In this document: positions 25,761 through 33,943 of the stretch, piece after piece
Numbering within the stretch: the stretch's first letter is position 1
How the letters are laid out: every line of letters begins with the position of its first letter
NCBI RefSeq assembly: GCF_009912395.1
Contig: NZ_WNDO01000003.1
Span: 186,001-250,000 of the forward strand
Direction of reading: 5' to 3'
DNA: 64,000 nt
DNA from: Luteibacter sp.
Lineage (GTDB): Bacteria; Pseudomonadota; Gammaproteobacteria; Xanthomonadales; Rhodanobacteraceae
Made by a program: the position numbers and the translations under genes
Notes under the pieces: model-generated
The model's input: the letters and a program-made list of their open reading frames with translations, nothing else
What the model was told of the DNA's origin: nothing
The model's database searches: none

Positions 25761-27242
25761 ATGCGTAATCACACTCGCCTTTGCACGGCGATCGCCGCCG
25801 TATTGCTCGCCGGCCCAACCATGGCTGCCGACACCGTCAGCAACGCCGAACTGCTCAAGCTCATCAAGGCGCAATCCGCCGAGATCGAAGCGCTCAAGCG
25901 CCGCCTCGCCACCGTCGAGCACGAACGCCACCCCGCGACCGCCGATACCCCAACGACCGCCGTCGCCTCGACGGGCGACCCGGGTGCCCGACGCGATGCG
26001 CAAGTGCAAGCCGCCATCGCCGATACCCGCGAGAGCGAGATGGCCGTAGCCTTCGCGCGCGGTGGCGGCAACGGCGGATCCGGTGGCGGCAGCACGCGCT
26101 GGGGACGCGGCAACGAAGCCGGCCCCATGTTCCGCAGCGACGATGGCTTCTTCACTTTCAAACCCGACGGCCGCCTGCTCGTCGATTTCACCCGGACCAA
26201 GGGTTCCAGCTACGCGACGCGCAATATCAGCGGCGCGCAGATCACCAGCGCACGCCTCGGCGGCGAGGGCACGGTGGGAGCCCTCGGCTACCACGTCGAA
26301 GCCGACTTCGCCGACAACAAGGTCGCCCTGCGCCAGACCTACCTCACCTACGCCACGCGCCTGTTCGGCAACACCACCAAGTTCTACCTCGGCAACTTCC
26401 TGAAGGATCTCGGCACCGAAGGCTCGTCCGAATCCGCGCGCGTGCCGTTCATGCTGCGCAACGCGGCCACGGCCGTGGGCCAGCCGGTGGTGAGCTACTT
26501 CGGCATGGGCGCCCAGATGCGCATGTACGGCGACAACTGGCACTACAGCCTGTCGATCAACGGCAACGCGCCCAGCAGTTCCACCTCGGGCACCAGCACC
26601 GATTCCACCACCTACCTCACCCGTGCGCACTGGAACCCGCTGAAGAACGAGAACGGCTTCCTGCATGTCGGCGCCTGGTACTACTACGAGAAGATCAGCG
26701 ACGGCGTCACCAGCATCAACAACACCCCGTCCATCGCGCTCGACTACAACGACAACCTCGCCGTCTCCGCCAGTTCCATCGCCAATCCGACGCAGGACCG
26801 CGGCAAGGGCTTCGAGCTGGGTGGCGTGCTCCGTAACTTCTGGATGATGAACGAATACGGCAAAAGGACGATCGATTCGCGAACCGCGGGCTCGCTCAGC
26901 CGCCATGGATCGTCGTTCGCCGCCGGCTGGATGATCACGGGCGAAGCACCGGGGTTCTCGTCGCGCTCGGGTAGCTGGAAGGGGGTGAAGGTCAACCATC
27001 CGGTCACGTCCGGCGGCTGGGGCGCGTTCGAACTGGCGGCCCGCGTCGACCACTACGACTTCGCCGACGCGCCACGCGGCGGCAAGGGCAAGAGCTATAC
27101 GCTGGGCCTCAACTGGTACCTCAACGACTGGTCGCGGCTCATGCTCAACTACATCCACTGGAACACCGCCAACAAGGTCGGCAGCTTCCAGGGCCCCGAT
27201 GCCGGCAACTCCATCGGCATGCGCGCCCAGGTCGTCTTCTGA
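25761..27242 (+). CDS. OprO/OprP-type outer-membrane porin
   Basis: A 493-residue porin: signal peptide (GPTMAADT cleavage near residue 24), short N-terminal coiled coil (LLKLIKAQSAEIEALKRRL), a Gly-rich linker, then a beta-barrel from about residue 120 to the terminal Phe (MRAQVVF), the BAM recognition signal. It resembles phosphate-selective porins O/P, although many members carry other anions. The start at 25761 has GGGGAGA upstream. It is 34 bp after the esterase gene and likely in the same operon. Confidence 0.88.
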   Translation: MRNHTRLCTAIAAVLLAGPTMAADTVSNAELLKLIKAQSAEIEALKRRLATVEHERHPATADTPTTAVASTGDPGARRDAQVQAAIADTRESEMAVAFARGGGNGGSGGGSTRWGRGNEAGPMFRSDDGFFTFKPDGRLLVDFTRTKGSSYATRNISGAQITSARLGGEGTVGALGYHVEADFADNKVALRQTYLTYATRLFGNTTKFYLGNFLKDLGTEGSSESARVPFMLRNAATAVGQPVVSYFGMGAQMRMYGDNWHYSLSINGNAPSSSTSGTSTDSTTYLTRAHWNPLKNENGFLHVGAWYYYEKISDGVTSINNTPSIALDYNDNLAVSASSIANPTQDRGKGFELGGVLRNFWMMNEYGKRTIDSRTAGSLSRHGSSFAAGWMITGEAPGFSSRSGSWKGVKVNHPVTSGGWGAFELAARVDHYDFADAPRGGKGKSYTLGLNWYLNDWSRLMLNYIHWNTANKVGSFQGPDAGNSIGMRAQVVF

Positions 27243-27351
27243 CCATCGAGGGCCCGGATCGGCAGGGATGCCGGCCGGGTCTTCACGCTTGCGGGCTAAA
27301 GGCCGGAGGGGACTCGCCGATTATTCAGGTGACTTCATCGATGCTGCGTCC

Positions 27352-27594
27352 ATGCCCGTCCAGAACGCCCGCCACGTAAACCTCCGCGCTATCCTGGCCC
27401 AACTGGAGGCGGACGGCGTCGCCGGCTACGCCGAACAGGCCCAGTACCTGGGCAACATCACCGAAGGTCGCCTCTCTGCCATGGACCGTGGCGGCGCCAT
27501 CGACGTGATGTTCGCCGAACATGTGGAGTGGGTACTCCATCGCCGCCGGGGTTGGATGGACGAGCTGCATTCGGACGACCCTCTCGAGGCCTGA
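27352..27594 (+). CDS. Small hypothetical protein with possible HTH fold
   Basis: An 80-residue product beginning MPVQNARHVNLRAILAQLEADGVAGYAEQAQ. The pattern (ILAQLEADG...AEQAQYLGNITEGRLSAMDRGGAIDVMFAEHVEWVLHRRRGWMDEL) resembles a single-domain HTH similar to phage repressor domains, with the characteristic RGWMDEL ending, but no family assignment is certain. The start at 27352 was chosen where the helix begins; the same frame opens 51 codons earlier without a family-like sequence. It lies alone between the porin and DUF535 genes. Confidence 0.6.
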   Translation: MPVQNARHVNLRAILAQLEADGVAGYAEQAQYLGNITEGRLSAMDRGGAIDVMFAEHVEWVLHRRRGWMDELHSDDPLEA

Positions 27595-27675
27595 GGCCCC
27601 CTTCCGGTGGCCTGAAAGGGACTCGAAAGTTATTGCGACTAGGCTGGCGCTCACGTCCCCACGTGAAATCCCGCC

Positions 27676-28602
27676 ATGCCCGCCCTGAACAGGATGCTTC
27701 AGAGCTTCCGTGACCGTGACGACTGGTCCCGCCGCCGGTCCTACCAGGCTTCGGCCCTGCGCTACGCACTGCGTTGCCTCGGCGCCCCCTTGTTGCACCT
27801 GCGCTGGCTGACCCTGCTGGATAGCCACCCGGGTCTGCGCGCCGCTGTGCGCCGCGACGGTCGCCTCATCGAACGCTGGCAGCACCGGTTCCTGCGTCGC
27901 GGGCTTGGCCCGCGCCGTACGCTGCGCACCCTGCTCGATCACTTCGATTTCGTCTCCACCCGGCTGCCTGCCGGCATGCTGGAGCAACTCTACGTGGATG
28001 GCCGCGTCGAGCTGACGGAAGCGGCAATGAAGAGCGGCGAACCCCTCCGAGTGCTGCTCATGCCACCGGTCCGCAAGGGCTGCGAAGGCGAACTCAACCT
28101 CGCCCTGGCTACGGCCGACGATACCTTGTTGTTCTCGGCCACCATCACCCTCGTACCGTCCCGCCGCGAATTGCTGGTCGGTTGTCTCCAGGGTCCGTCT
28201 ACCGAGGATGGCCAGGACCGCGTGCGCACCGTCACCCGACAGTGCCACGGACTGCGCCCGAAGAACCTGCTGCTGTCACTGCTCTACGCGCTCGCCGCCG
28301 AACATGGCATCCGTCGCATTCGTGGCATCGGCAACGCACGCCATGCCCTGGCTCGCTCGGGCAAGGTCAAGGCCTCGTACGATGCGTTCTGGCTGGAGTC
28401 CGGCGGCGTGCTCGCCCGCGATGGTCTTTTCGACCTGCCGCCCTCGGAGCCTGTTCGCGACGAACAGGAGGTCGCCAGCAAGCACCGGTCGGCATTCCGT
28501 CAGCGCGAGGCGCTGCGACATGAACTGGCCCGCCGGATGATCGCGGCGTTGTCGACGGATGGCGCCCGCCAGGATGCCGACGCAGGACGTGCCGCCGCCT
28601 GA
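27676..28602 (+). CDS. DUF535 (VirK/YbjX-type) protein
   Basis: A 308-residue protein of the VirK/YbjX family. The central LPAGMLEQLYVDGRVELTEA, EGELNLAL, LLVGCLQGP and the C-terminal KNLLLSLLYALAAEHGIRRIRGIGNARHAL, KVKASYDAFWLESGG segments are characteristic. Family members are implicated in envelope remodelling and stress resistance in enteric bacteria; the biochemical function is unknown. The start at 27676 is supported by local length; it is not linked by spacing to the oxyR-like gene downstream. Confidence 0.85.
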   Translation: MPALNRMLQSFRDRDDWSRRRSYQASALRYALRCLGAPLLHLRWLTLLDSHPGLRAAVRRDGRLIERWQHRFLRRGLGPRRTLRTLLDHFDFVSTRLPAGMLEQLYVDGRVELTEAAMKSGEPLRVLLMPPVRKGCEGELNLALATADDTLLFSATITLVPSRRELLVGCLQGPSTEDGQDRVRTVTRQCHGLRPKNLLLSLLYALAAEHGIRRIRGIGNARHALARSGKVKASYDAFWLESGGVLARDGLFDLPPSEPVRDEQEVASKHRSAFRQREALRHELARRMIAALSTDGARQDADAGRAAA

Positions 28603-28714
28603 GTCATCGGCCCACGCTCGATAGCGGATGCCTATCGGGATGATCGGAAGGTTCGATTTCCAGCGCCCTCGCCCCACCGACTAAGCTCACGGGCCTGTCA
28701 GGCGAGGGAACGGA

Positions 28715-29620
28715 ATGGACGATATCGCGACCTCGCCAAAACCCAACTTCACGGGATTGTCCTTCCGCGACCTCGAATACGTAGTCGCGGTATCCGACCT
28801 GGGCAGCTTCGTGGCGGCCGCACGCCATTGCCACGTCGCCCAACCCTCGCTTTCCGTGCAGGTGCGCCGTATCGAGGAGCGCCTGCATACGCCCATTTTC
28901 GAACGCACGGCGCGTGGCGTGGTCACGACATCCGCCGGCCGGGCCATCGTTGAACAGATGCGGCGGGCGCTGGCGGAAGGACGCGCCCTGCTCGCCCTCG
29001 CCCGGCGACCGGACAGGGCGTTCAATGGCACGTTGCGTCTGTCCGCCATTCCGACGCTGGCCCCCTATTACTTTCCGCGACTGCTCGAACCCGTTCGCGA
29101 CACCTTCCCCGACCTGGAGCTCCAGCTTGGAGAGGGCGGCGGCGACGATCTCTGCGCGAAACTCATGGCCGGCGACATCGATGCCGTCATCATGTCGGCC
29201 CCCGTCATCCACCGCGCGCTCGATCACTGCCCGCTGGGAGGCGAGAGCCTGCTCATGGCGTGCCCCGCGACCCATCCGGCAGCTCGCGCCAACGGGCCCG
29301 ACTGGCATGAGCTGGACGACGCCTCCCGCCTGCTGCTCGCGGAACCGGACTGCCTGCGCAACCAGGCCATCCACGCAGCGGGCGCTCCCGGCTCGGCGAA
29401 AGCGTCGCCGACGCTCGACGCGCTGCTCTACCGCGTTGCATCAGGCGAAGGCTGCGCGTTGGTCCCCGCCTTCGCCGAACGCCTCGTTCCCGGCGTGGTC
29501 TATCGACGGTCTATGCGCGTGGAGCGCCAGCGCGAACTCGTCATCGCCTGGCGCACGAACACGGCGCATCGCGCCGACATGCATCGCCTCGCGGAACGGA
29601 TCGCGACGATCCGACCATAG
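28715..29620 (+). CDS. OxyR-like LysR-family regulator
   Basis: A 301-residue LysR-type regulator. The N-terminal HTH LSFRDLEYVVAVSDLGSFVAAARHCHVAQPSLSVQVRRIE is close to OxyR. In the effector domain the peroxide-sensing Cys is present as DCLRNQA (Cys213, aligning with OxyR Cys199 in GHCLRDQA), but the second Cys nine residues on is Ala. The neighbouring catalase and ankyrin genes are typical OxyR targets. It may be an OxyR paralogue or a variant with a one-Cys sensor. The start has GGGAACGGA upstream. Confidence 0.88.
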   Translation: MDDIATSPKPNFTGLSFRDLEYVVAVSDLGSFVAAARHCHVAQPSLSVQVRRIEERLHTPIFERTARGVVTTSAGRAIVEQMRRALAEGRALLALARRPDRAFNGTLRLSAIPTLAPYYFPRLLEPVRDTFPDLELQLGEGGGDDLCAKLMAGDIDAVIMSAPVIHRALDHCPLGGESLLMACPATHPAARANGPDWHELDDASRLLLAEPDCLRNQAIHAAGAPGSAKASPTLDALLYRVASGEGCALVPAFAERLVPGVVYRRSMRVERQRELVIAWRTNTAHRADMHRLAERIATIRP

Positions 29621-29708
29621 GCGATTCGCAATGCGGCGCCGTGTCACTTAGCGAAAAACTATGCGATACCACGAAACAATGCGGCGCGCGTCACACTCGC
29701 GACCATGC

Positions 29709-29745
29709 ATTCATTGCCGCTATGGCGACCATAGCAACGAACGAT
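29709..29745. promoter_or_regulatory. Candidate OxyR binding site upstream of the catalase
   Basis: The four quarter-sites read ATTC-N7-CTAT-N7-ATAG-N7-CGAT; the OxyR consensus is ATAG-N7-CTAT-N7-ATAG-N7-CTAT. That is 13 of 16 positions, with the two inner elements perfect (CTATGGCGACCATAG). The site ends 69 bp before the catalase start, a suitable distance for activation. Confidence 0.55.
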
Positions 29746-29814
29746 TGGAAGGCCGAACGCGCCGTTCGCACCATGCCTGCCAGCACCAGAGGGGTGTATG
29801 GAAGGAATGAGACA

Positions 29815-31344
29815 TTGAACAAGGTAACGATGGGACGGCTCGCCTTCGCGCTGGCCGCGATCCTCGGCGGCACCGCCGTCGCTCAAGACAAGCATCTGAC
29901 CACCGACGGCGGTGCCCCGGTGGGAGACAACCAGAACTCGCAGACCGCCGGGCCGGCCGGTCCCGTGCTGTTGCAGGATTCGCACCTCGTCGAAAAGCTC
30001 CAGCGGTTCGACCGCGAGCGTATTCCCGAGCGCGTGGTGCACGCACGCGGCACCGGCGCCTTCGGCAGCTTCACGCCGAGCGGCGATGTCTCCGACCTCA
30101 CCCGCGCCAAGGTCTTCACGCCGGGCACGAGCACCCCCGTCTTCGTGCGTTTCTCCACCGTGATGGGCTATCGCGGCTCGCCCGAGCAGGCGCGCGATCC
30201 GCGCGGCTTCGCCGTGAAGTTCTACACGCAGGACGGCAACTGGGACATGGTCGGCATCAACTGGCCGATCTTCTTCATCCGCGATGCGATCAAGTTCCCG
30301 GACTTCGTGCACGCCAACAAGCCCAGTGCCGTCACCGGCGTGCAGGACGCGGACCTGGCCTTCGACTTCTTCGCGCATACGCCCGAGGCCACCCACATGC
30401 TCACCCGCCTGTACACGGTGGAAGGCATGCCGGACTCCTACCGCCACATGGACGGTTTCGCGGTGCACGCCTTCAAGTTCGTCAACGCGAAGGGTGAAGT
30501 GCATTACGTGAAGTTCCACTGGAAGAGCCTGCAAGGCATCCACGGCCTGCGTCCGAACGAGATCGGTCCGTCGATCGGCAAGGACTGGAACCTCAGCACC
30601 AACGATCTCTACGGCGCGATCCGCAAGGGCAACGATCCGAAGTGGGATCTGTACGTGCAGGTACTCACGCCGGAGGAACTGACGAAGTTCGACTTCGATC
30701 CGCTCGACGACACCAAGGTCTGGACCGGCGTGCCCGAGCGCAAGATCGGCACCATGACGCTCAACCGCGTGCCCGACAACTACTTCGAGAGCACCGAGGA
30801 ATCGGCCTTCGCCCCGTCGCGACTCGTGCCGGGCATCGAGCCGTCGGAAGACCGCATGCTCCAGGGTCGCCTATTCGCCTATGCCGACACGCAGATGTAC
30901 CGCCTGGGTGCCAACTACAACAGCCTGCCGATCAACCGTCCCGCCGTCGCCGTGAGCAACGAGAACCAGGATGGCGCCATGAATTCGGACGGCCGCAAGG
31001 GCGAGACGAACTACGAGCCCTCCGGCATCAACGAGGTGTCCGAGGATCCGTCGGCAAAGAGCGTGCGCACGGCCCTCCAGGGCACGACGCAGCAGCAGGC
31101 GACGAGCAAGCCGCGCAACTTCTTCCAGGCCGGCGAGTACTACCGTTCGCTGTCCGCCCAGGACAAAAGCGACCTCGTGACCGCACTCAGTGGCGACCTC
31201 TCGCATGTGCGAACGCAGGACAACCTGTACCGCATGCTGTCGTACTTCTATCGTGCGGACCACGACTACGGCGAGCGCCTGACCAAGGCCGTGCATGCGG
31301 ACCTGGCGAAGGTGAAGAGCCTGTCCGATACGTTGCAGGACTAA
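29815..31344 (+). CDS. Periplasmic monofunctional haem catalase (KatB type)
   Basis: Decomposes hydrogen peroxide, exported by a signal peptide (LAFALAAILGGTAVAQ). The TTG at 29815 has GGAAGGA about 8 bp upstream; ATG at 29830 is an alternative. 509 residues from TTG. Retained: distal His76 in RVVHARGTGAFG and proximal Tyr356 in RLFAYADTQ. The conserved catalytic Asn is Ile here (GINWPIFFIRD, Ile148), so activity may be altered. Downstream is an ankyrin gene, the same arrangement as Pseudomonas katB-ankB. Confidence 0.93.
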   Translation: MNKVTMGRLAFALAAILGGTAVAQDKHLTTDGGAPVGDNQNSQTAGPAGPVLLQDSHLVEKLQRFDRERIPERVVHARGTGAFGSFTPSGDVSDLTRAKVFTPGTSTPVFVRFSTVMGYRGSPEQARDPRGFAVKFYTQDGNWDMVGINWPIFFIRDAIKFPDFVHANKPSAVTGVQDADLAFDFFAHTPEATHMLTRLYTVEGMPDSYRHMDGFAVHAFKFVNAKGEVHYVKFHWKSLQGIHGLRPNEIGPSIGKDWNLSTNDLYGAIRKGNDPKWDLYVQVLTPEELTKFDFDPLDDTKVWTGVPERKIGTMTLNRVPDNYFESTEESAFAPSRLVPGIEPSEDRMLQGRLFAYADTQMYRLGANYNSLPINRPAVAVSNENQDGAMNSDGRKGETNYEPSGINEVSEDPSAKSVRTALQGTTQQQATSKPRNFFQAGEYYRSLSAQDKSDLVTALSGDLSHVRTQDNLYRMLSYFYRADHDYGERLTKAVHADLAKVKSLSDTLQD

Positions 31345-31351
31345 GGGAGAC

Positions 31352-31379
31352 AGGGCCTCCGGGACATCCCCGGAGGCCT
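31352..31379. other. Hairpin between catalase and ankyrin genes
   Basis: AGGGCCTCCGGG, an ACAT loop and CCCCGGAGGCCT form a strong 10-11 bp stem 8 bp after the catalase stop, with no T tract. It probably stabilises or separates the two coding messages rather than terminating. Confidence 0.55.
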
Positions 31380-31385
31380 GACCGC

Positions 31386-32021
31386 ATGAAGACGCCTTCC
31401 CTGCTCCGCCGCCCTTCCCTCTGGCTGCCCCTTTTGGGCGTGCTCGTTCTCGCCGGTACGTGGCTCATGTCGCCGTCGCTGCGCCTCGCCGTCCATGGCA
31501 TCGATGCGGACAGCATCGGCAAGGCGCACTACGTGGACGCCCACACCTATGACGACGCATGGTTCGACGCCGCCCGCGTCGGACGTGTCGATATCCTCGG
31601 TGCCCTGCTCGACGCGGGGTATCCCATCGACGCGACGACGAAGTCCGGTTATACGGCGACCATCCTGGCGGCCTACGACGAGCAACCCGCCGCGCTCGAC
31701 TACCTGCTCGGTCGAGGCGCCAATGCGTGCGCGGGCGACCGCAACGGCAATACCGCGCTCATGGGCGCGTTGTACAAGGGCGAACTCGATATAGCGCGAC
31801 GGCTATTGAAGACGAGCTGCCTCATCGACCAGGCCAACAACGCGGGCGAAACCGCATTGTCGTTCGCCGCGATGTTCGGCCGCGTCGGGATCATGCGCGA
31901 ACTGGTCGATCGCGGCGCCGATCCCGGCCACCGAGATGCACAGGGAAGCACGCCTTATCAGGTCGCCGAAAAACAAGGGAACCAGGAAGCCATGCGAGTG
32001 CTTCTGCGCATGGCACCCTGA
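31386..32021 (+). CDS. Ankyrin-repeat protein (AnkB-like)
   Basis: A 211-residue protein with an N-terminal TM/signal segment (LWLPLLGVLVLAGTWL, residues 10-27) and about four ankyrin repeats from residue 57 on (RVDILGALLDAGYPIDATTKSGYTATILAAY; ANACAGDRNGNTALMGALYKGELDIARRLL; NNAGETALSFAAMFGRVGIMRELVDRGADPGHRDAQGSTPYQVAEKQG). In Pseudomonas the periplasmic ankyrin AnkB supports KatB activity, and the gene order is the same. Start 31386 (GCATGAAG) is 41 bp after the catalase stop. Confidence 0.85.
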   Translation: MKTPSLLRRPSLWLPLLGVLVLAGTWLMSPSLRLAVHGIDADSIGKAHYVDAHTYDDAWFDAARVGRVDILGALLDAGYPIDATTKSGYTATILAAYDEQPAALDYLLGRGANACAGDRNGNTALMGALYKGELDIARRLLKTSCLIDQANNAGETALSFAAMFGRVGIMRELVDRGADPGHRDAQGSTPYQVAEKQGNQEAMRVLLRMAP

Positions 32022-32026
32022 GCGGG

Positions 32027-32326
32027 TCAAGCCGTTTCGACCGGCACCGGCTCGCTGTCCGGACCGCCCGGCGAAGGTTCCGCGTCCACGGCGGCTGTCA
32101 TACGGATTCGGATTAGGATTCCCCGCTGGGCATCGACTATCACGCTGATATTCTCTTTTTTGAAGCGGCCGGGGATGAAGAGATCGATATCTCCACTAGA
32201 CGAAGAGGCGACCAGGCGGCCCTCCGTATCCCGGTAGACATTAAGTCCCGGCCATGCGATCTGCGGCCCACCTGCCGCCACATCGCCGCTTGCATCGACG
32301 GTATAGATATCGCCCTGGTCTGTCAT
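32027..32326 (-). CDS. Hypothetical protein
   Basis: I recognise no family. The 99-residue protein starts MTDQGDIYTVDASGDVAAGG and contains GDIDLFIPGRFKKENISVIVDAQRGILIRIRM, compatible with a small beta-rich domain, and an acidic/Pro C-terminus. It is convergent with the ankyrin gene (5 bp between stops). Codon pattern and a plausible start support coding, with modest confidence. The 205 bp upstream to dgt holds no further open reading frame I can support. Confidence 0.6.
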   Translation of the reverse strand: MTDQGDIYTVDASGDVAAGGPQIAWPGLNVYRDTEGRLVASSSSGDIDLFIPGRFKKENISVIVDAQRGILIRIRMTAAVDAEPSPGGPDSEPVPVETA

Positions 32327-32531
32327 GGTGTCGCCCTCATCGGTGGAGTAACGGGACAGAAAGCTTGAAAGGGTCCCTGGACCCGCCGCAACGCCCGATT
32401 CCGGGGGGACGTCATTCGCAAATCCTCCATCAGGAGGCAGGTCGTTCTCTTCCCAGAGTCAACCTACATGCCCGTGACGGCGGACGCTCTACACTGTGAG
32501 CTCCTCTCCCGTCAGGAACGAAGGCTCCGTC

Positions 32532-33893
32532 ATGATGCAATGGGACACGCTGCTCAACGCGAACCGGCTGGGCAACCGGCCGTCCAAGGAAGAAGAAGGC
32601 CGCTCCCCCTTCCACTCGGATCACGACAAGGTGATCTTCTCGGGCTCCTTCCGGCGCCTGGCCCGCAAGACCCAGGTCCATCCGCTGGCCACCAATGACC
32701 ACGTCCACAACCGCCTGACGCATAGCCTGGAAGTCGCCTGCGTGGGTCGCTCGCTGGGCATGCGCGTGGGCCAGCGACTGCTGGACAAGCACCATATCCC
32801 CGATCACCTGACGGCGACCGACCTGGGCGATATCGTGCAGACCGCCTGCCTCGCCCACGACATCGGCAATCCACCCTTCGGCCATACGGGCGAGGAAGCC
32901 ATCCGGCACTGGTTTGCCGAAGATGCGGGCAAGGAACTCATCCGTGATCTCGCGGACGAGGAGGCGTCCGACCTGCGCCTGTTCGAAGGCAACGCGCAGG
33001 GTTTCCGCGTGCTCACCACGACCGAGTACCACCCCTACGACGGTGGGCTGCGCCTCACCTACGCCTCGCTCGGCGCCTTCGTCAAATACCCTTGGCTATC
33101 GGCCGACGCGGTGGGCGGTCAACGCCCCAAGCGCAACAAGTACGGTGTCTATCGCTCGGAAACCGCCCTGTTCGAAGAGGTGGCCCGTGCCACCGGCCTC
33201 ATCGCCAAGGGACCGCACTGGTATGCGCGCCATCCGCTCGTGCACCTCATGGAGATGGCGGACGACTTCTGCTACGCCATCCTCGACCTGGAGGACGGCA
33301 TCGAGATGGGTATCCTGCAATGGGAGGAAGTCTTCGACCTGCTGCGCCCCATGCTGGACGAGCGTCGCATCGACGAATTACAGCGCGACCTGCGCGGCCT
33401 TCGTCCCGGACGCAAGCCGCCCCTCATACGTGGCAAGATAATTTCCGGCTTCGTCGATGCAGGCACCGAGGCCTTCATGGCCAACGAGGAGGCCATCCTC
33501 CGTGGCGAGGTCAGCGAGCTGCTGCCCTTGTGCGAAACACGCGTGCGCCAGTGCGTGCAGGCCGCGAAAGACTTGGCACGCAACCGCGTCTACCAGCACC
33601 CGCGCAAGGTGGAACTGGAGATTGGTGCCTACAACACCATCGCCACCGTGCTACGGGTCGTCTGCGGCGTGGCCGTCGAACATGCGGAAGGCCGGGGCAA
33701 GGACAATTACCGCTCCAAGCGCGTGATCGACCTGATCGGCGAGAACTCGTTCCACCCCGAGTTGCACGAGCCCGGTGAAAAGTCGCCGAAGTACCACGCA
33801 CTGATGCGTGCCCTCGACTACGTCAGCGGCATGACCGACAACTACGTGACCCACCTGGCAAGACAGTTCAACGGCTCGGGGGATTACCGTTGA
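32532..33893 (+). CDS. dgt: dGTPase (deoxyguanosine triphosphate triphosphohydrolase)
   Basis: Hydrolyses dGTP to deoxyguanosine and tripolyphosphate; HD-domain family. The start at 32532 (MMQWDTLLNANRLG) has AAGG about 9 bp upstream; the frame opens 36 bp earlier with GTG. 453 residues. HD metal residues are in NRLTHSLEVA and CLAHDIGNPPFGHTGEEAIRHWF, and the C-terminal region ends NYVTHLARQFNGSG. A 13-bp hairpin follows the stop, before the convergent peptidase gene. Confidence 0.95.
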   Translation: MMQWDTLLNANRLGNRPSKEEEGRSPFHSDHDKVIFSGSFRRLARKTQVHPLATNDHVHNRLTHSLEVACVGRSLGMRVGQRLLDKHHIPDHLTATDLGDIVQTACLAHDIGNPPFGHTGEEAIRHWFAEDAGKELIRDLADEEASDLRLFEGNAQGFRVLTTTEYHPYDGGLRLTYASLGAFVKYPWLSADAVGGQRPKRNKYGVYRSETALFEEVARATGLIAKGPHWYARHPLVHLMEMADDFCYAILDLEDGIEMGILQWEEVFDLLRPMLDERRIDELQRDLRGLRPGRKPPLIRGKIISGFVDAGTEAFMANEEAILRGEVSELLPLCETRVRQCVQAAKDLARNRVYQHPRKVELEIGAYNTIATVLRVVCGVAVEHAEGRGKDNYRSKRVIDLIGENSFHPELHEPGEKSPKYHALMRALDYVSGMTDNYVTHLARQFNGSGDYR

Positions 33894-33927
33894 AGGCCAG
33901 CCTTCGCCATGACGCGAAGGCTGGCCC
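33894..33927. terminator. Hairpin between dgt and the convergent peptidase gene
   Basis: GGCCAGCCTTCGC, a CATGA loop and GCGAAGGCTGGCC form a perfect 13-bp stem immediately after the dgt stop. No T tract follows, so Rho-independent termination is not assured; it would mark the ends of both converging messages. Confidence 0.55.
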
Positions 33928-33943
33928 TCGATCACGGCATCCG

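Noticed and set aside
24894-27158. Long minus-strand frame (754 codons) opposite the porin and esterase
   Set aside because: Antisense of two recognisable plus-strand genes with signal peptides; no start context.
29641-29814. In-frame upstream extension of the catalase (58 codons)
   Set aside because: It would place the signal peptide inside the protein and includes the candidate OxyR site; TTG 29815 has a good ribosome site.
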